Shown piece after piece: positions 61,950-64,000 of a stretch of 64,000 nt of DNA. Source of the stretch: JAXMBX01 sp046349635 (GTDB lineage: Bacteria; Planctomycetota; Planctomycetia; Planctomycetales; Planctomycetaceae); contig JAXMBX010000016.1 of the NCBI GenBank assembly GCA_046349635.1, positions 1 to 64,000 on the forward strand, given 5' to 3'. The notes beneath the pieces were generated by a model. The model searched no databases, was not told the DNA's origin, and worked only from the letters and a program-made list of their open reading frames with translations. The position numbers and the translations under genes are program-made. How positions within the stretch are numbered: position 1 is the first letter of the stretch; every line of letters starts with the position of its first letter.

Positions 61950-63104
61950 TTAAGCCGCACGCCGTTGCGGAACGGCCTGTTGACCGAACGCGGCCAGCAT
62001 CAGGTCCAGAATGCGCGTGGAGGCGTGACCGTCTCCGTACGGGTTATGGTCGATCTGTCGCGCGGCGTATTCGCTGGCATCGGACAGCAGCAGCGTCACG
62101 CCGTTCAAAATGGCTTCGTAAGAAGTGCCGACGAGTTCCACCGCACCGGCGTCTACCGCCTCGGGGCGTTCCGTCGTGTCCCGCATCACCAGGACCGGCT
62201 TGCGCAGCGAGGGAGCCTCTTCCTGCACTCCCCCCGAATCGGTCAGGATCAGCGTTGCCCGATCCATCAGGTACACGAATTCGGGATACGCCGCCGGAGC
62301 GACCAGATGCACGTTCGTGCAATTCCCCAGGATGCGATGCACCGGGGCCTGCACGTTCGGATTCAGGTGGACCGGGTAGACGAATTCCACATCCGGAAAA
62401 CGCCGGGCCAGTTCCGCAATCGCGCGGCAGATGTTTTCAAATCCTTCGCCGAAGTTTTCGCGGCGATGTCCCGTGATCAAGGTCATCCGGCGATCGCCCA
62501 GCATCGCGTACTTGGCATTCCATTGATCGGAATTCGCCCGTTCGCGCTTCACGGTCCACATCAATGCGTCGATGACCGTGTTCCCGGTCACATGAATCGA
62601 CTTCGGATCGAACCCTTCCTTCAGAAGGTTCTCGGCCGAGCGCTCCGTCGGGGCACAATGCAGCGCGGTCGTCAGTCCAGCGACGCGGCGGTTGTATTCT
62701 TCCGGCCACGGAGAGTACATGTTCCCCGTCCGCAGACCCGCTTCCACATGAATGAACGGTAAGCGGCGGTAAAAGGCCACCATCGAAGCGGCCATCACCG
62801 TCGTTGTGTCACCCTGCGCCACCACGCAATCCGGCTTGCACCGCTGGATGATTCCATCCAGCCCTTCCAGGCATCGCGAGGTCAGCCCCGTGAGCGTCTG
62901 GTTCGGCTGCATCAACTCGAGATCGTAGTCCGCGGTGATCCCGAAATAATTCGTCACCTGCGCGAGCATTTCCTTGTGCTGACCCGTCGAGCAGACAATC
63001 GGCTCGATCGCTGACACGTAACGGCGTGCCGCGTGCAACAGCGGAGCGATCTTGATCGCTTCAGGACGGGTGCCGAACGTAAATAAGGCTCGCAACTGAC
63101 TCAT
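61950..63104 (-). CDS. wecB: UDP-N-acetylglucosamine 2-epimerase (non-hydrolysing)
   Basis: Interconverts UDP-GlcNAc and UDP-ManNAc. The 384 residues have the typical LFTFGTRPEAIKIAPLLHAA start, VQGDTTTVMAASMVAFYRRL, FIHVEAGLRTGNMYSPWPEE, LITGHRRENFGEGFENICRA and ILTDSGGVQEEAPSLRKPVL, all signatures of the family. The start at 63104 gives a normal length. It supplies the substrate of wecC. The upstream spacer 63105-63284 shows no clear feature. Confidence 0.95.
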   Translation of the reverse strand: MSQLRALFTFGTRPEAIKIAPLLHAARRYVSAIEPIVCSTGQHKEMLAQVTNYFGITADYDLELMQPNQTLTGLTSRCLEGLDGIIQRCKPDCVVAQGDTTTVMAASMVAFYRRLPFIHVEAGLRTGNMYSPWPEEYNRRVAGLTTALHCAPTERSAENLLKEGFDPKSIHVTGNTVIDALMWTVKRERANSDQWNAKYAMLGDRRMTLITGHRRENFGEGFENICRAIAELARRFPDVEFVYPVHLNPNVQAPVHRILGNCTNVHLVAPAAYPEFVYLMDRATLILTDSGGVQEEAPSLRKPVLVMRDTTERPEAVDAGAVELVGTSYEAILNGVTLLLSDASEYAARQIDHNPYGDGHASTRILDLMLAAFGQQAVPQRRAA

Positions 63105-63284
63105 ACAGAAATCCTTTTCTGTCGAGAACGGGGTCAGGAAAGAGTGCGAAAGATGCGAATTTCGAAGGAGTTGCAGACGATGACACGTCGCGATAGGACG
63201 TCGCAGGGGAGCGGGAATTTAGGGCAAATCACTCAGGGAGACAAGATGAACTTAATAGAACTTTAGAGTCACTCACAATTCTTC

Positions 63285-64000
63285 TCAGGCCGCCCGGGCT
63301 TTCACTCGGGTGTCTGGAATCAGAACGTCGATTTCGGCGGCCTTCGGCTTCTGCAAAACGGAAATCACGATCACCCGGAACCCCGACAACCCCGGAACAC
63401 AATTCACCGCCCGTTCATACAGCCAGCCGCAGAAATAAAACGGGGCCATCGACCGCAGATACTCCGGCCGACCTTCCCGCATGCAGATCTCCTTTGTTTC
63501 CAGCCCCGCACCATTCGCCAGCTTGCGCGTTTGCCCGGCGGAGTTCGCCCGGTAAAACGTCGGAAACGTGTCCTCAGAGTCCCGGCCCCGTAGCTTGTTC
63601 ACATATTGATGGAACCAGTGCGGCGTGCAGCGGGAAATCGTCGGGACATAGTGATACCGGTTCGGTGTCTTCGTCAGACAGACTCCTCCCGGCTTGAGCA
63701 CACGGCAGAATTCCCGGAACACCTGCTCCGGAAACTCCAGATGTTCCAGCACATTGTCCGCGAAGATCACGTCGAAGTGATTGTCGGGGTAGGGGATCGC
63801 ATCCCCCAGTCCCTGCTGGGCTTCGTCCAGATACGGATTCGTCATCACCCGGGGATCGGGATCGACACCGCAGATTTCTTTCGCCAGGCCGCGGAAGTTC
63901 ATCTGCGGAACAATCCCCGCTCCCGCTCCCAGATCGAGAACTCGCGCTTCAGGCGTCAGATACTCCAGGATTTTCTCCCGGAACATCTGGTCATCCCAGT
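63285..64000 (-). CDS. Class I SAM-dependent methyltransferase (5' end outside window)
   Basis: The minus-strand frame is open to the window edge, so the gene probably begins beyond 64000; an internal ATG lies at 63986. The SAM-binding motif I is RVLDLGAGAGIVPQM, followed by ICGVDPDPRVMTNPYLDEAQ, DAIPYPDNHFDVIFADNVLE and FCRVLKPGGVCLTKTPNR. The layout fits the Methyltransf_11/UbiE-like group found in glycan clusters, where they may methylate a sugar or lipid carrier. The substrate is unknown. It is in the same orientation as wecB. Confidence 0.85.
   Translation of the reverse strand, partial: WDDQMFREKILEYLTPEARVLDLGAGAGIVPQMNFRGLAKEICGVDPDPRVMTNPYLDEAQQGLGDAIPYPDNHFDVIFADNVLEHLEFPEQVFREFCRVLKPGGVCLTKTPNRYHYVPTISRCTPHWFHQYVNKLRGRDSEDTFPTFYRANSAGQTRKLANGAGLETKEICMREGRPEYLRSMAPFYFCGWLYERAVNCVPGLSGFRVIVISVLQKPKAAEIDVLIPDTRVKARAA

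Noticed and set aside
1..64000. tRNA, rRNA, insertion sequences, integrases and prophage genes
   Set aside because: Scanned by eye; no T-loop/cloverleaf pattern, rRNA segment, transposase motif or terminal inverted repeats of an IS were found.

Overview
The window reads as chromosome of a planctomycete. The signs are a DUF1559 protein with a type IV pilin-like N-terminus, large surface proteins that open with an 'LEERTLLSA'-type motif, a redoxin/cytochrome/copper-monooxygenase fusion, PIG-L and DUF1080 proteins, GC-rich coding sequence (roughly 60% by eye), and a dcw-type cluster. The genus cannot be named from the sequence alone.

Layout. 1-818: 3' end of an MFS transporter. 944-11781 (+): a fatty-acid or other acyl-CoA catabolic cluster with thiolase, medium-chain reductase, hydratase/3-hydroxyacyl-CoA dehydrogenase fusion, hot-dog thioesterase, acyl-CoA dehydrogenase, three SDRs, a histidine phosphatase and an APH-like kinase. 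A TetR regulator follows on the minus strand (12829-13470) after an AT-richer zinc-ribbon gene. 13581-16826: a 32-residue basic ORF, purM, a cobalamin adenosyltransferase and a FliN-like protein. 17176-21653 (-): murC-murB-ddl-ftsQ-like. 21843-24454: an oxidoreductase, a small hypothetical gene and a DUF1080 gene, all frameshifted. 24544-29251: TPR protein, groES-groEL with a strong terminator, an MBL hydrolase and a charged protein. 29643-37246: two very large surface paralogues, one with a subtilisin domain. 37505-41049: SIS isomerase, ROK kinase and serA. 41147-49504: redoxin/PHM fusion, HEAT lipoprotein, SGNH hydrolase, MFS transporter and creatininase. 49745-56637: Rrf2 regulator plus sulfate ABC importer (binding protein, cysT, cysW, cysA), interrupted by a small lipoprotein and a DUF1559 gene. 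56640-64000 (-): PIG-L deacetylase and a polysaccharide cluster (glycosyltransferase, heparinase-like lyase, wecC, wecB, methyltransferase).

How the genes work together. The first 12 kb can take an acyl-CoA through dehydrogenation, hydration, oxidation and thiolysis. The APH-like kinase beside the acyl-CoA dehydrogenase suggests that 4-hydroxyacyl-CoA may also be handled. The thiolase gene and the last SDR gene share an ungapped 54-base upstream element with a palindrome at the same distance from the start codon. The Rrf2 gene has a near-consensus promoter with a palindrome at the predicted start point and probably controls sulfate uptake.

Quality note. Single-base frameshifts cluster at 19.08-24.3 kb and 49.1-54.07 kb, with one near 44.08 kb. 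They hit genes expected to be essential (murB, ddl), while the rest of the window is intact. Consensus errors are the simplest explanation, so the 'broken' genes here should be checked against reads before being called pseudogenes.
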